From: Anaerolineales bacterium
Lineage (GTDB): Bacteria > Chloroflexota > Anaerolineae > Anaerolineales > UBA11579
NCBI GenBank assembly: GCA_026129255.1
Contig: JAHCIJ010000003.1
Location: 434,001 to 498,000, forward strand
Reading direction: 5' to 3'
Length of the DNA stretch: 64,000 nucleotides
Shown here: piece by piece, positions 33,900-42,243 of the stretch
How the letters are laid out: every line of letters starts with the position of its first letter
Numbering within the stretch: position 1 is the first letter of the stretch
Notes under the pieces: generated by a model
Databases searched by the model: none
Seen by the model: only the letters and a program-made list of their open reading frames with translations
Told to the model about the DNA's origin: nothing
Made by a program: the position numbers and the translations under genes

Positions 33900-35408
33900 A
33901 TGGAATTTCTTTTACAACCCCTGAATCTACTGACGTTCTTCCCAGTGCTTGGCGTCTTGGTGCTGCTGTTTTTGGGCAAGCGCGATGGCCTGAGCCGCTG
34001 GGTGGCGTTGGCAACCTCACTGCTGACCTTTGGTGTCTCTCTCTGGGTGCTGGGCATGTTCAATGCCGAGAACCCCAACCTGCAGCTCAACTTTGCCTAT
34101 GACTGGATCCAAGCGGCTGGCTGGAACATCCGCTACTCCATGGGCATTGATGGCTTGAGCATCCTGCTGGTGCTGCTCACCACCTTCCTCTCGCCGATCG
34201 CCATTCTCTCCACCTGGCATGCAGTGGAAGAGCGCGTACGTGACTTCATGATCTTCTTCCTGCTGCTCGAGATGGGTATGCTGGGTGTGTTCCTGGCGCA
34301 GGATCTGTTCTTGTTCTACATCTTCTGGGAGTTTACGCTGGTGCCGATGTACTTCCTCATCGGTATCTGGGGTGGCGCACAGCGTATGTATGCGGCCATC
34401 AAGTTCTTCTTGTATACGATGGCTGGCTCTATCCTCATGCTGCTGGCCATCCTGTGGCTGGGCATCAACCAGGGCACCTTCCACTTGCCAGACCTGATCG
34501 CCATGGGCGGCATCCCGCCTGAGGTGCAGTTCTGGCTGTTCCTTGCCTTCGCGGCGGCCTTCGCCATCAAGGTGCCGATGTGGCCGCTGCACTCGTGGTT
34601 GCCGGATGCTCACGTGCAGGCGCCTACGGCTGGCTCGGTAATTCTGGCCGGTGTGCTGCTCAAGATGGGTACCTACGGCTTCCTGCGCTTCAACCTGCCG
34701 CTGTTCCCGCAGGCCGCGGTGCAGCTGGCGCCGGCCATGGCTACCCTGGCCGTGATCGGCATTGTGTACGGCGCGATCGTTTCATACTCCCAAAAGGATG
34801 TAAAGAAACTGGTGGCGTATTCCTCGATCAGCCACTTGGGTTTCGTGATGCTGGGCTTGTTCGCTTTGAACGCCCAGGGTATTGAAGGCGCTATTTTGCA
34901 AATGGTCAACCACGGCATCAGCACCGGTGCCTTGTTCTTGATTGTGGGCTTTATCTATGAGCGCCGCCACACGCGTGAATTCAGCGAGTTCGGCGGTTTG
35001 TGGAAGGTTATGCCGGTGTACGCCGTGCTGGCCTTGATCGTCTCACTTTCCTCGATGGGCTTGCCCGGCCTGAACGGCTTCGTGGGCGAGTTCACTATCT
35101 TGCTCGGCGCCTGGGGCGCTGGCGAGGGTGGGGCGCTGGGCTCGGTGTGGTTCACGGTATTTGCAGCGCTGGGCGTGATCCTGGCCGCGGTTTACATGCT
35201 CTACATGTTCCAGAAAATGTTCCTTGGCCCCGTGACGGTGAAAGCCAACGAAGCCTTGAAGGACCTGACCTGGCGTGAGATCGCTGTGATGGTTCCGCTG
35301 CTGGTTCTGATCTTCTGGATCGGTTTGTATCCCAAGCCATTCTTTGCCCTTATGCACCCCGCCGTGGAGCAGCTGGTAACGCTGCTGCAGGCTGCCGCTA
35401 TTCACTAA
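33900..35408 (+). CDS. nuoM: NADH-quinone oxidoreductase subunit M (antiporter-like)
   Basis: 502 aa, about 14 helices. Antiporter signatures are YFLIGIWGGAQRMYAAIKFFLYTMAGS, KVPMWPLHSWLPDAHVQAPTAGSVILAGVLLKMGTYGFLRF and DVKKLVAYSSISHLGFVMLG. The conserved Glu of helix 5 (LLLEMGMLGVF and nearby EFTLVPMYF) and Lys of helix 7 are present. It is a proton-pumping subunit placed 10 bases after nuoL. Confidence 0.96.
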   Translation: MEFLLQPLNLLTFFPVLGVLVLLFLGKRDGLSRWVALATSLLTFGVSLWVLGMFNAENPNLQLNFAYDWIQAAGWNIRYSMGIDGLSILLVLLTTFLSPIAILSTWHAVEERVRDFMIFFLLLEMGMLGVFLAQDLFLFYIFWEFTLVPMYFLIGIWGGAQRMYAAIKFFLYTMAGSILMLLAILWLGINQGTFHLPDLIAMGGIPPEVQFWLFLAFAAAFAIKVPMWPLHSWLPDAHVQAPTAGSVILAGVLLKMGTYGFLRFNLPLFPQAAVQLAPAMATLAVIGIVYGAIVSYSQKDVKKLVAYSSISHLGFVMLGLFALNAQGIEGAILQMVNHGISTGALFLIVGFIYERRHTREFSEFGGLWKVMPVYAVLALIVSLSSMGLPGLNGFVGEFTILLGAWGAGEGGALGSVWFTVFAALGVILAAVYMLYMFQKMFLGPVTVKANEALKDLTWREIAVMVPLLVLIFWIGLYPKPFFALMHPAVEQLVTLLQAAAIH

Positions 35409-35414
35409 GGAACT

Positions 35415-36866
35415 ATGAACTTCTTCTCATCTGCCGACCTGATTACTGCCCTGCCGCTGGTCTTTCTGACGGTGTGGGCGTGCATTCTGCTGCTGGTGGC
35501 GGCCTTCGCCGGCCAGCGCCAGGGCCTGGTGCCCGCTCTCTCCCTGGCGGGCTTGCTGGGCACGGCGTATCTGCTGGTGAGCCAGATGGGCTTGCAGGCA
35601 GATGCGTTTGGCGGGATGTTTGTGACGGATGGCTTCTCCACCTTCATCAACATTGTGTTGATCCTGGGCGGTGTGCTCAGCGTAGCGCTCTCCTATGATT
35701 ACTTGAAGCGCATGGAGATCGCCAAGCCTGAATACTATGTGCTGATGCTGTTCTCGATCAGCGGCATGATGCTGATGGCTTCGGCAGCGGACCTGATCGT
35801 GGTCTTCCTGGCGCTGGAGTTGCTCTCCATCCCACTGTATGTGCTTGCAGGTATTGCGCGGGGAAACTTGCGCTCTGAAGAAGCGGGTCTGAAATATTTC
35901 CTGCTGGGTGCGTTTGCCAGCGGTTTTCTAGTGTATGGAATTGCTTTGGTGTATGGCGCCACTGGCACCACGCTGCTGAGTGGCGTAGTGGCTGCGGCTA
36001 GCGCTGGTCTGGAGTACCCCATCTACCTGGTGTTGGGCGCCGGCCTGATCCTGGTTGGTTTGGGCTTCAAGGTGGCAGCGGTGCCCTTCCACATGTGGAC
36101 GCCAGACGTGTATGACGGCTCACCGACCTCGGTGACCGCATTCATGGCGGTGGGCGCCAAGGCAGCCGGTTTTGCTGCCCTGCTGCGCATCTTTGTGTCT
36201 GCCTTCCCCTCGATCAGTGAGCAGATCACGCCGGTGCTGTATGTGATGTGTGCGGCCACGCTGATCATTGGTAACCTGCTGGCGATCGTGCAGAGTAATG
36301 TCAAGCGCATGCTGGCTTACTCCAGTATCTCGCACGCCGGTTTCATCTTGATGGCGCTTGTAGCCTATGGCAATGACGCGGCGCGTTTTGACGTCGTCTC
36401 GTCTGCCTTGTTCTACTTGCTGGCGTTCACCTTTGCCAGCTTTGGCTCCTGGGCTGTGGTTATGTCGCTGGAGAAAAGCCTGGGGCGTGGCTTGGAATTC
36501 AAAGACTATGCTGGCTTGTTCCGCCGCAGTCCGGGTCTGGCGATGGCCATGCTGGTGTTCATGCTCTCCTTCGCTGGTGTGCCACCCACGCTGGGCTTCG
36601 CGGGCAAGTTCTACTTGTTCCGTGCCGTGTTGGAAGGCGGCTATGTGTGGCTGGCGATCGTGGGCGTGGTTGCATCGCTCATCTCGGCCTATTACTACCT
36701 GCGTCTGATCGTTGTGATGTTCATGCAAGAGGGCGAGCCTGAGGTTGCGCGCGTACCTGCGCTGGGCATTACGGCTGCGGTCACGGCGGTGGCCTCAGTG
36801 GTGTTGTTCATTTTCTCTGGGCCACTATTCGCCTGGGCATCGCAAGCGCTGCTGCGTATCTTCTAA
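35415..36866 (+). CDS. nuoN: NADH-quinone oxidoreductase subunit N (antiporter-like)
   Basis: 483 aa, about 14 helices. Signatures are VVFLALELLSIPLYVLAGIARGN, EAGLKYFLLGAFASGFLVYGIALVYGATGTT, KVAAVPFHMWTPDVYDGSPTSVTAFMAVGAKAAGFAALLR and NVKRMLAYSSISHAGF. It is the third antiporter-like subunit and the last gene of the operon. No terminator is obvious between it and the HAD gene, so some read-through is possible. Confidence 0.96.
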   Translation: MNFFSSADLITALPLVFLTVWACILLLVAAFAGQRQGLVPALSLAGLLGTAYLLVSQMGLQADAFGGMFVTDGFSTFINIVLILGGVLSVALSYDYLKRMEIAKPEYYVLMLFSISGMMLMASAADLIVVFLALELLSIPLYVLAGIARGNLRSEEAGLKYFLLGAFASGFLVYGIALVYGATGTTLLSGVVAAASAGLEYPIYLVLGAGLILVGLGFKVAAVPFHMWTPDVYDGSPTSVTAFMAVGAKAAGFAALLRIFVSAFPSISEQITPVLYVMCAATLIIGNLLAIVQSNVKRMLAYSSISHAGFILMALVAYGNDAARFDVVSSALFYLLAFTFASFGSWAVVMSLEKSLGRGLEFKDYAGLFRRSPGLAMAMLVFMLSFAGVPPTLGFAGKFYLFRAVLEGGYVWLAIVGVVASLISAYYYLRLIVVMFMQEGEPEVARVPALGITAAVTAVASVVLFIFSGPLFAWASQALLRIF

Positions 36867-36891
36867 CTCTTCGATTGCTGTAGTTCTAGGT

Positions 36892-36897
36892 TATAGT
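36892..36897 (+). promoter_or_regulatory. -10 hexamer, leaderless promoter of the HAD phosphatase gene
   Basis: TATAGT, 7 bases, ATG at 36905. It lies in the 38-base gap after nuoN. Confidence 0.5.
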
Positions 36898-36904
36898 GTC
36901 GGCT

Positions 36905-37573
36905 ATGGTCAAAATACGCGCCTTGCTGTTTGACTTCGACGGTCTGATCCTGGATACCGAATGGCCGGATTATGAATCCTGGCAGGAGGTCTACCAGAAT
37001 TTTGGCTGCGAACTGCCCGTGGAGGTTTGGGGGCAGATCGTAGGCGGAGACGGCGCCTCAGATTTTGACCCGTATACCTATTTGGCCGAGTTGAGCGGCA
37101 AGCCAGTGGACCGTGAAGAGATCTGGATCAGCCGCCGCCAGAAGTACCTCGACAACATCAGTGAGCTAGAGGTCTTGCCGGGGGTAGTGGATTACTTGGA
37201 CGCGGCTGAGGACATGGGCCTGCTGTTGGCGGTAGCTTCGAGCTCGCCAGAGAATTGGGTGCGCGGCCACCTGGCACGCCTGGGTCTGTATGAGCGTTTT
37301 GATGCCATCAAGACGGCTGACGATGTGAAGCGCACCAAACCCGACCCGGAGCTGTATAACGCCGCCCTGGCCGACCTGGGTGTGGGCGCGCACGAGGCGA
37401 TTGTGTTTGAAGACTCGCCCAACGGCGTGATGGCTGCCAAGGCGGCTGGTGTGTTCGCTGTGGCGGTGCCTAACCGCATCACGGCACAACTGGCGCTGGA
37501 TGGGGCGGATCTGCGGCTGGATTCCCTCGCGGATTTATCGTTGCAAGAATTGCTTAGCAGTATCCAACAGTAA
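36905..37573 (+). CDS. HAD-superfamily hydrolase (beta-phosphoglucomutase/phosphatase-like)
   Basis: 222 aa. The HAD motifs are complete: motif I LLFDFDGLILDTE (two Asp), motif II in LLAVASSSPENW (Ser), motif III Lys in VKRTKPDPELY and motif IV in VFEDSPNGVMAAKAAG. The helical cap (about residues 18-80) puts it in subfamily IA, with phosphoglycolate phosphatases and beta-phosphoglucomutases; the exact substrate cannot be deduced. ATG 36905 is chosen over an in-frame upstream start because TATAGT lies 7 bases before it. GC content drops sharply after this gene. Confidence 0.88.
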   Translation: MVKIRALLFDFDGLILDTEWPDYESWQEVYQNFGCELPVEVWGQIVGGDGASDFDPYTYLAELSGKPVDREEIWISRRQKYLDNISELEVLPGVVDYLDAAEDMGLLLAVASSSPENWVRGHLARLGLYERFDAIKTADDVKRTKPDPELYNAALADLGVGAHEAIVFEDSPNGVMAAKAAGVFAVAVPNRITAQLALDGADLRLDSLADLSLQELLSSIQQ

Positions 37574-37641
37574 AAACATGATTAAGCCTTGACACAATTA
37601 GTTGAACAGGCTAAGTTAGAACAAATGTATGAGAGGCTGTC

Positions 37642-38391
37642 GTGAGTTTCGATACGGAGAAGTGGTCGCTTAGCTTTGTTGAAAACCATCTAGTTGATAT
37701 TCAGCAAAAACTCCTTGATGAATTGGTTAGATTTGGCGCCCCTAACTACATGCTTGAATTGATTTACGCGTTAGGGTATTTCATTTCTTACCAACAAATA
37801 CGACTCAAAGGTGAGAAGTGGGTTGAGGCAGAAAGTGACTTCCCCTATTGGTTACGTACGAGTCTAAATGCAATTGAAGCTGTTGATTCGACAGTGCGTC
37901 CAAATTGGTCATCGTCTCCTCCACGTACCAAACTCCCGATTCCCACAGAGAACGATATCTTGGAGATGGTGAAGCAAGGAGAAAACCAAGTATACGAATT
38001 TAAGAGCTCGCTGACAGAAGTTACTAGAATGGCAAAAGAAATCGCCGCCATGCTGAATTCCAGCCAAGGCGGAGTAATACTCTATGGAGTTGAGGATAAC
38101 GGAGTTGTGTCAGGAACCAATCTGTCCAAACAGGAGCTGGATCAAAGGCTAAATAACTCCATTAAAAACTCTATTGCTCCTGCTGCCGTCGTTCAAGTTG
38201 AAGCCGTTAATATTGCTGATGTTCAAATACTGGTTATTTTGGTCCCTGGATGGGATGGACAGAATGTCTTTCAATACGATGGACGTATTTATTTGAGGAA
38301 GGCACTAATGCAATGGTTGCAAAACCTGAAGAAGTGCGGGCCTTACATCAGGGCAACTTTGTGGTTTGAAGCCTTGTTTCATTCCCCTTGA
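37642..38391 (+). CDS. AlbA_2 (Schlafen/divergent AAA-4) domain protein with a probable C-terminal frameshift
   Basis: 249 aa as read, GTG start with GAGAGG five bases upstream. Residues 1-100 are of unknown fold. Residues 105-222 match the AlbA_2 putative nucleic-acid-binding domain (EFKSSLTEVTRMAKEIAAMLNSSQGGVILYGVEDNG). After IYLRK at 38301 the frame breaks from the family. Slipping back one base there gives GTNAMVAKPEEVRALHQGNFVV and a stop at 38367-38369, which fits the usual domain end. One G in a short G run is therefore probably missing, by mutation or assembly error. The gene is much more AT-rich than its neighbours, suggesting transfer. Function is not known; relatives occur among regulators and defence genes. 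Confidence 0.7.
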   Translation: MSFDTEKWSLSFVENHLVDIQQKLLDELVRFGAPNYMLELIYALGYFISYQQIRLKGEKWVEAESDFPYWLRTSLNAIEAVDSTVRPNWSSSPPRTKLPIPTENDILEMVKQGENQVYEFKSSLTEVTRMAKEIAAMLNSSQGGVILYGVEDNGVVSGTNLSKQELDQRLNNSIKNSIAPAAVVQVEAVNIADVQILVILVPGWDGQNVFQYDGRIYLRKALMQWLQNLKKCGPYIRATLWFEALFHSP

Positions 38392-38418
38392 CTCTCTCAC
38401 TGTGTGAGACCGTATACT
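38388..38418 (+). promoter_or_regulatory. MerR-type promoter with 19-bp spacer and internal operator
   Basis: TTGACT (38388-38393), 19-bp spacer, TATACT (38413-38418). The spacer holds a perfect inverted repeat TCTCAC, TGT, GTGAGA (38395-38409). The over-long spacer with a dyad between the two elements is the hallmark of MerR-activated promoters. ATG 38425 follows the -10 by 6 bases, so the mRNA is probably leaderless. Confidence 0.75.
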
Positions 38419-38424
38419 TTCGCC

Positions 38425-39270
38425 ATGTTTCGCATTGGCGAGTTCTCCAAGTTCAGCCGGGTGTCTGTGCGCATGCTGCGCCACTACGATCAGCTGGGGC
38501 TGCTGCGCCCGGCGCACGTGGACCCGGCCACCGAGTACCGCTATTACACGGCCGACCAGTTGGTCCGGCTGCACCGCATCATCGCCCTGCAGGACATCGG
38601 CTTTAGTTTGGAGCAGATCCGCGGTTTGCTGGTGGAGCGCCCGGTGAGCGCCGAGGAAATGAGCGGCATGCTGCTCTTGAAACAGGCCGAGCTGCAGACC
38701 AAGGTGCAGGGAGATTTGGAACGCCTGAACCGCATCGCCGAGCGCATCCGCCAAGTGGAAGAGAGCGAGACGGCGCACTACGACGTGGTGGTGCGCCAAG
38801 TCGAACCGCTGCGCGTCGCGAGCATCCGCCTGGCGCAGGGTGGCAACCCGGATCTGACACCCGTTTTTGAGGAGCTGGAATTCTATGTGGGTCGTTATAA
38901 AGCTCGGCGCGAGGAACCGCCACTGGCGTTGTACTTTGGTGATGAAGCCGGGGGCGGTGACATTGCAGTTGCGGTACCGCTGAAGGCCGATGTGCAACCG
39001 AGCGACCGCGTGGAGGTGACGGAGTTACCCGCCGTTACGATGGCCTGCGTGGTGCACCGCGGCGGCTACGAGAACATTCACTTGGCCGTGGGCGTGTTGA
39101 TGCGCTGGGTGCAGGCAAACACCTATCGCACGGTGCAGGCCGCGCCGATGCGCGAGGTGTACTATCGCTTCGGCGCTGATTTGCAGGGGTACCAGTTGCC
39201 CGCAGTCTACCTGACGGACCAGAACGACGAATTTGTGACAGAGATCCAAATCCCCATCGAAAGGAATTAG
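38425..39270 (+). CDS. MerR-family regulator with GyrI-like effector domain
   Basis: 281 aa from ATG 38425. The N-terminal MerR winged helix is MFRIGEFSKFSRVSVRMLRHYDQLGLLRPAHVD, followed by EYRYYTADQLVRLHRIIALQDIGFSLEQI and a dimerisation coiled coil (about residues 75-115). The C-terminal ~150 residues look like a GyrI-like/bacterial effector-binding domain (VASIRLAQGG, then DRVEVTELPAVTMACVVHRGGYENI), as in BmrR-type multidrug sensors. Its own promoter has the 19-bp-spaced MerR layout, implying self-regulation. The next two genes probably form its operon and would be its targets. Confidence 0.88.
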   Translation: MFRIGEFSKFSRVSVRMLRHYDQLGLLRPAHVDPATEYRYYTADQLVRLHRIIALQDIGFSLEQIRGLLVERPVSAEEMSGMLLLKQAELQTKVQGDLERLNRIAERIRQVEESETAHYDVVVRQVEPLRVASIRLAQGGNPDLTPVFEELEFYVGRYKARREEPPLALYFGDEAGGGDIAVAVPLKADVQPSDRVEVTELPAVTMACVVHRGGYENIHLAVGVLMRWVQANTYRTVQAAPMREVYYRFGADLQGYQLPAVYLTDQNDEFVTEIQIPIERN

Positions 39271-39272
39271 AT

Positions 39273-39599
39273 ATGGCCTATTACCTAGTGACTGCAAAGC
39301 CTGATGAAGCGCGCATGGCTGAGTTGCGCACACGGTTGCAGAGCGGCGAGGTCCGTGAGATGTGGCCCTTTGGTGAGTCTTTGCACTACAGCTTAGAGAA
39401 TGCCAGGCTAAGGGACGATGGCACCGCGGTATGGGAGGAAGAAGACTATTGCCGCCCGCCGCTGGCACAGGAACGTGCCGCTGTGCTGGATGACTACTTT
39501 GCGAATATCGAAGTGGAGCGCGTGGACGAGGGCCGCGGCTGGGAGCGCATCGAAGGGTTGCAAGGCATGTTCGATATGCTATTGGGAGGCAGGAAATGA
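39273..39599 (+). CDS. Hypothetical protein
   Basis: 108 aa, not recognised. It is acidic, with the start MAYYLVTAKPDEARMAELRTRL and no signal peptide or membrane helix. AAGGA is six to seven bases before the ATG. It lies 2 bases after merR and its stop overlaps the aldo/keto reductase start (ATGA), so it belongs to this operon and may be a small-molecule-handling partner of the reductase; that is only an inference from position. Confidence 0.6.
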   Translation: MAYYLVTAKPDEARMAELRTRLQSGEVREMWPFGESLHYSLENARLRDDGTAVWEEEDYCRPPLAQERAAVLDDYFANIEVERVDEGRGWERIEGLQGMFDMLLGGRK

Positions 39600-40615
39600 A
39601 GTTGCGCTACCGATTGCTGGGAGACAGCGGCCTGCGCGTCTCCGAGTTGTGTCTGGGCACCATGACCTTTGGCGAGACCTGGGGCTGGGGAGCCACAAAG
39701 GAAGACAGCCGCAAGCAGCTTGAGCTGTTTGCGGAGGCAGGCGGCAACTTTGTGGATACCTCGGTGAATTACACAGACGGCACCAGCGAGGAATACCTGG
39801 GCGAATTCATGGCGGGCGAGCGCGACCGCTATGTGCTGGCAACGAAATACTCGCTCACGAAAGAAACCTCCACCGACCCGAACTCCGGCGGCAATAGCCT
39901 CAAGTCTATGCGCCGCGCGGTCGAGACCAGTCTGCGCCGCCTGCAGACTGACTACATTGACCTGCTCTACCTGCATATGTGGGATTTTGTCACGCCAGTG
40001 GAAGAAGTGATGGCTGGTTTGCAGCAACTGGTGCAGAGCGGCAAAGTGCTCTACGTTGGTTTCTCAGACTCGCCGGATTGGATCGTGGCCGAAGCTAACA
40101 CTCTGGCTGCCGAGCGCGGCTGGGCGCGGCCGGTGGCGCTGCAGATTCCGTACTCGTTGGCTGGCCGCACGCCGGAACGTGCTCTGCTGCCCATGGCGCG
40201 CCACTGGAAGATGACAACTCTGGCATGGGGTGTGCTGAGCGCCGGCCTGCTGACCGGAAAGTATACGAAGGAGAACAGCGAGCCCACACGCATGGATCGC
40301 TCCAAAACTCAAATCAATGAGCGCACGCAGAACATCATTGCTGTGGTGGAGGCAGTCGCCAAGGAGAGCGGCCGCTTGATGTCTCAGGTGGCGATCAACT
40401 GGGCGCGCCAGCAGCCAGGCGTGATCCCCATCGTGGCCGGGCGCACGCCGGCGCACTTAGCAGACAACCTGGCCGCGGTGGAATGGCGGCTGAGCGGTGA
40501 GCAGCTGGCGCGGCTGGATGAAATCAGCCAGATCGAGCTTGGCTTCCCGCACGGATTCCTGGAAGGCAGGGCGCTGATCTTTGGCGCGACGTACGACCGG
40601 CTGGATCGTGAGTAA
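39596..40615 (+). CDS. Aldo/keto reductase
   Basis: 339 aa. Family motifs are GLRVSELCLGTMTFG at the N-terminus, the catalytic Asp/Tyr region FVDTSVNYTDGTSEEYLGEF, catalytic Lys in VLATKYSL, His in DLLYLHMWD, and the NADPH-binding C-terminal segment PIVAGRTPAHLADNLAAVEW. It reduces aldehydes or ketones with NADPH. Being controlled by a MerR/GyrI-type sensor suggests a role in handling reactive carbonyls or xenobiotics (inference). A strong terminator follows 11 bases after the stop. Confidence 0.92.
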   Translation: MKLRYRLLGDSGLRVSELCLGTMTFGETWGWGATKEDSRKQLELFAEAGGNFVDTSVNYTDGTSEEYLGEFMAGERDRYVLATKYSLTKETSTDPNSGGNSLKSMRRAVETSLRRLQTDYIDLLYLHMWDFVTPVEEVMAGLQQLVQSGKVLYVGFSDSPDWIVAEANTLAAERGWARPVALQIPYSLAGRTPERALLPMARHWKMTTLAWGVLSAGLLTGKYTKENSEPTRMDRSKTQINERTQNIIAVVEAVAKESGRLMSQVAINWARQQPGVIPIVAGRTPAHLADNLAAVEWRLSGEQLARLDEISQIELGFPHGFLEGRALIFGATYDRLDRE

Positions 40616-40626
40616 GGTATGAAGAG

Positions 40627-40656
40627 AAAAAGGCGAGGCTATTAGCCTCGCCTTTT
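40627..40656. terminator. Bidirectional intrinsic terminator between the aldo/keto reductase gene and lipA
   Basis: Perfect 9-bp stem GGCGAGGCT / AGCCTCGCC with loop ATT, flanked by AAAAA and TTTT. It serves both convergent genes. Confidence 0.92.
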
Positions 40657-40685
40657 ATGTGGTGAGTTTTGCGTTGTTTCGCGCG

Positions 40686-41642
40686 TCAGGAGACGAGGCC
40701 GTCTCCGTACAGCTTGCGGTGCACGGCGCTGAGGGCACGCACCTGGTCGGCGGCGTGGTAGCTGCTGCGCACCAGCGGGCCGCTTTCGACCCACTGGAAG
40801 CCGATGCTGAGGCCGTATTCTTTGAAATCAGCAAATTCTTCGGGCGTGACGTAGCGATCAATTGGCAGATGCTGCTTGCTGGGCTGCAGGTACTGGCCGA
40901 GGGTGAGGATGTCTACTCCCCAATCACGCTGGTCACGCATCACGGCTTTGACTTCCTCATTGGTCTCGCCGAGGCCGAGCATGATGCCGCTCTTGGTCAG
41001 CACTTCGGGGTCCATCTTCTTGGCGTTGCTGAGCGTGGCCGCGGCCCACTCATAGTTATCTTGTGGCTGTACCTTTTTGAACAGGCGGGGCACAGTTTCC
41101 ACATTGTGATTGAGGATCTCAGGGCGAGCGTCCATCACGATCTTGAGCGCTTCGGCGCTGCCCTTGAAGTCAGGAATGAGCAGCTCGATCGAGCAGCCCG
41201 GGTGGATCTGGCGGATGCGCTTGACCACCATGGCCAGGATCGGGGCGCCGCCATCAGCGCGCTCATCACGGTTCACGCTGGTGATCACGGCGTGGCTGAG
41301 GCCCATGTCCTTCACGGCCTGCGCTACGCGCAGCGGCTCGGCCCAGTCCATCTCGTTGGGCATGCCGCGCTTGATGTCGCAGAAACCGCAGGAGCGGGTG
41401 CACACATCGCCCAGCATCAGGAAGGTGGCGGTGCCGTCACCCCAACATTCGCCGATGTTAGGGCACATCGCCTCTTCGCACACGGTGTGCAGCGCTTTGC
41501 TGCGCATGAGGCGCTTGATGTTCTCGTAGCTCTCGCCCATGGGAGCGCGCACACGGATCCAATCGGGGCGGCGGCTGGGTTTTGGCGCCAGCTGGATGTC
41601 TTCCAGCGGGATGCGGTTACGGGTAGGGGTGTGCTGGGCCAT
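40686..41642 (-). CDS. lipA: Lipoyl synthase (radical SAM)
   Basis: 318 aa. Both Fe-S sites are present: the auxiliary cluster Cys set in [16 protein letters not shown] and the radical-SAM C-x3-C-x2-C in [11 protein letters not shown] late [10 protein letters not shown] gives the conserved Ser ligand. It inserts sulfur into octanoyl groups on 2-oxo-acid dehydrogenase E2 and glycine cleavage H proteins. No lipB or lplA is adjacent. TAAAAT lies 6 bases before the ATG, so the transcript is probably leaderless. Confidence 0.97.
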   Translation of the reverse strand: MAQHTPTRNRIPLEDIQLAPKPSRRPDWIRVRAPMGESYENIKRLMRSKALHTVCEEAMCPNIGECWGDGTATFLMLGDVCTRSCGFCDIKRGMPNEMDWAEPLRVAQAVKDMGLSHAVITSVNRDERADGGAPILAMVVKRIRQIHPGCSIELLIPDFKGSAEALKIVMDARPEILNHNVETVPRLFKKVQPQDNYEWAAATLSNAKKMDPEVLTKSGIMLGLGETNEEVKAVMRDQRDWGVDILTLGQYLQPSKQHLPIDRYVTPEEFADFKEYGLSIGFQWVESGPLVRSSYHAADQVRALSAVHRKLYGDGLVS

Positions 41643-41657
41643 AGGTAAATTTTACCT
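41643..41657 (-). promoter_or_regulatory. lipA -10 region overlapping a 15-bp palindrome
   Basis: Minus strand TAAAAT (41649-41654), 6 bases, ATG. The same bases form the perfect palindrome AGGTAAA, T, TTTACCT. A repressor binding here would block the promoter, but the palindrome could be chance in AT-rich DNA. Confidence 0.35.
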
Positions 41658-41682
41658 GAATGAGTTGGCGAGCCGGGATGTG

Positions 41683-42219
41683 CTATTTAGCTTTTGCGGA
41701 GTAATTCTGGCGTGCAGCAACAATCATTTCCTTGGCCTCAGCGGCATCACCCCAGCGCACAATTTTGACCCACTTGTTTTCTTCAAGGTCTTTGTAATGA
41801 GCAAAGAAGTGCTCGATCTGCTGCAAGGTGATCTCAGGCAAGTCCTTGGCCTCGATCACGCGCTCGTAACGTTTGGTGAGCCGCGTGACAGGTACGGCGA
41901 TGATTTTTTCGTCGTGCCCGGCCTCGTCTTGCATGATGAGCACGCCGATGGGGCGCGCAGCAATTACTGAGCCGGGGATGAGGGCACGCGTGTTGGCAAC
42001 CAGGACATCGCAGGGGTCGCCGTCGCCGGAGAGGGTCTGCGGGATGAAGCCATAGTTGCCCGGGTAACGCATGGGTGTGTAGAGGAAACGGTCAACCACG
42101 AGCGCGCCAATGCTCTCGTTGAACTCATACTTGATTGGCTCGCCACCCGTGGGAACCTCGATGATCACGTTGACTTCATCAGGAACATTGGGGCCGGGGT
42201 CAATAGATTTGAGGGTCAT
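41683..42219 (-). CDS. ppa: Inorganic pyrophosphatase (family I, soluble)
   Basis: 178 aa. Active-site words are [35 protein letters not shown] and the signature [10 protein letters not shown], plus [13 protein letters not shown] and [10 protein letters not shown]. It hydrolyses PPi and pulls biosynthetic reactions forward. AAGGAA is five bases before the ATG. It lies 24 bases downstream of the GT-C-like gene on the same strand, so it may be co-transcribed from that gene's promoter. Confidence 0.96.
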   Translation of the reverse strand: MTLKSIDPGPNVPDEVNVIIEVPTGGEPIKYEFNESIGALVVDRFLYTPMRYPGNYGFIPQTLSGDGDPCDVLVANTRALIPGSVIAARPIGVLIMQDEAGHDEKIIAVPVTRLTKRYERVIEAKDLPEITLQQIEHFFAHYKDLEENKWVKIVRWGDAAEAKEMIVAARQNYSAKAK

Positions 42220-42243
42220 ATCGATTCCTTGGTTAGCTGGGTG

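Noticed and set aside
32438-34090. 550-aa His/Arg-rich open frame on the minus strand
   Set aside because: It lies wholly antisense to nuoL/nuoM, has low-complexity composition from the complementary strand, and resembles no protein.
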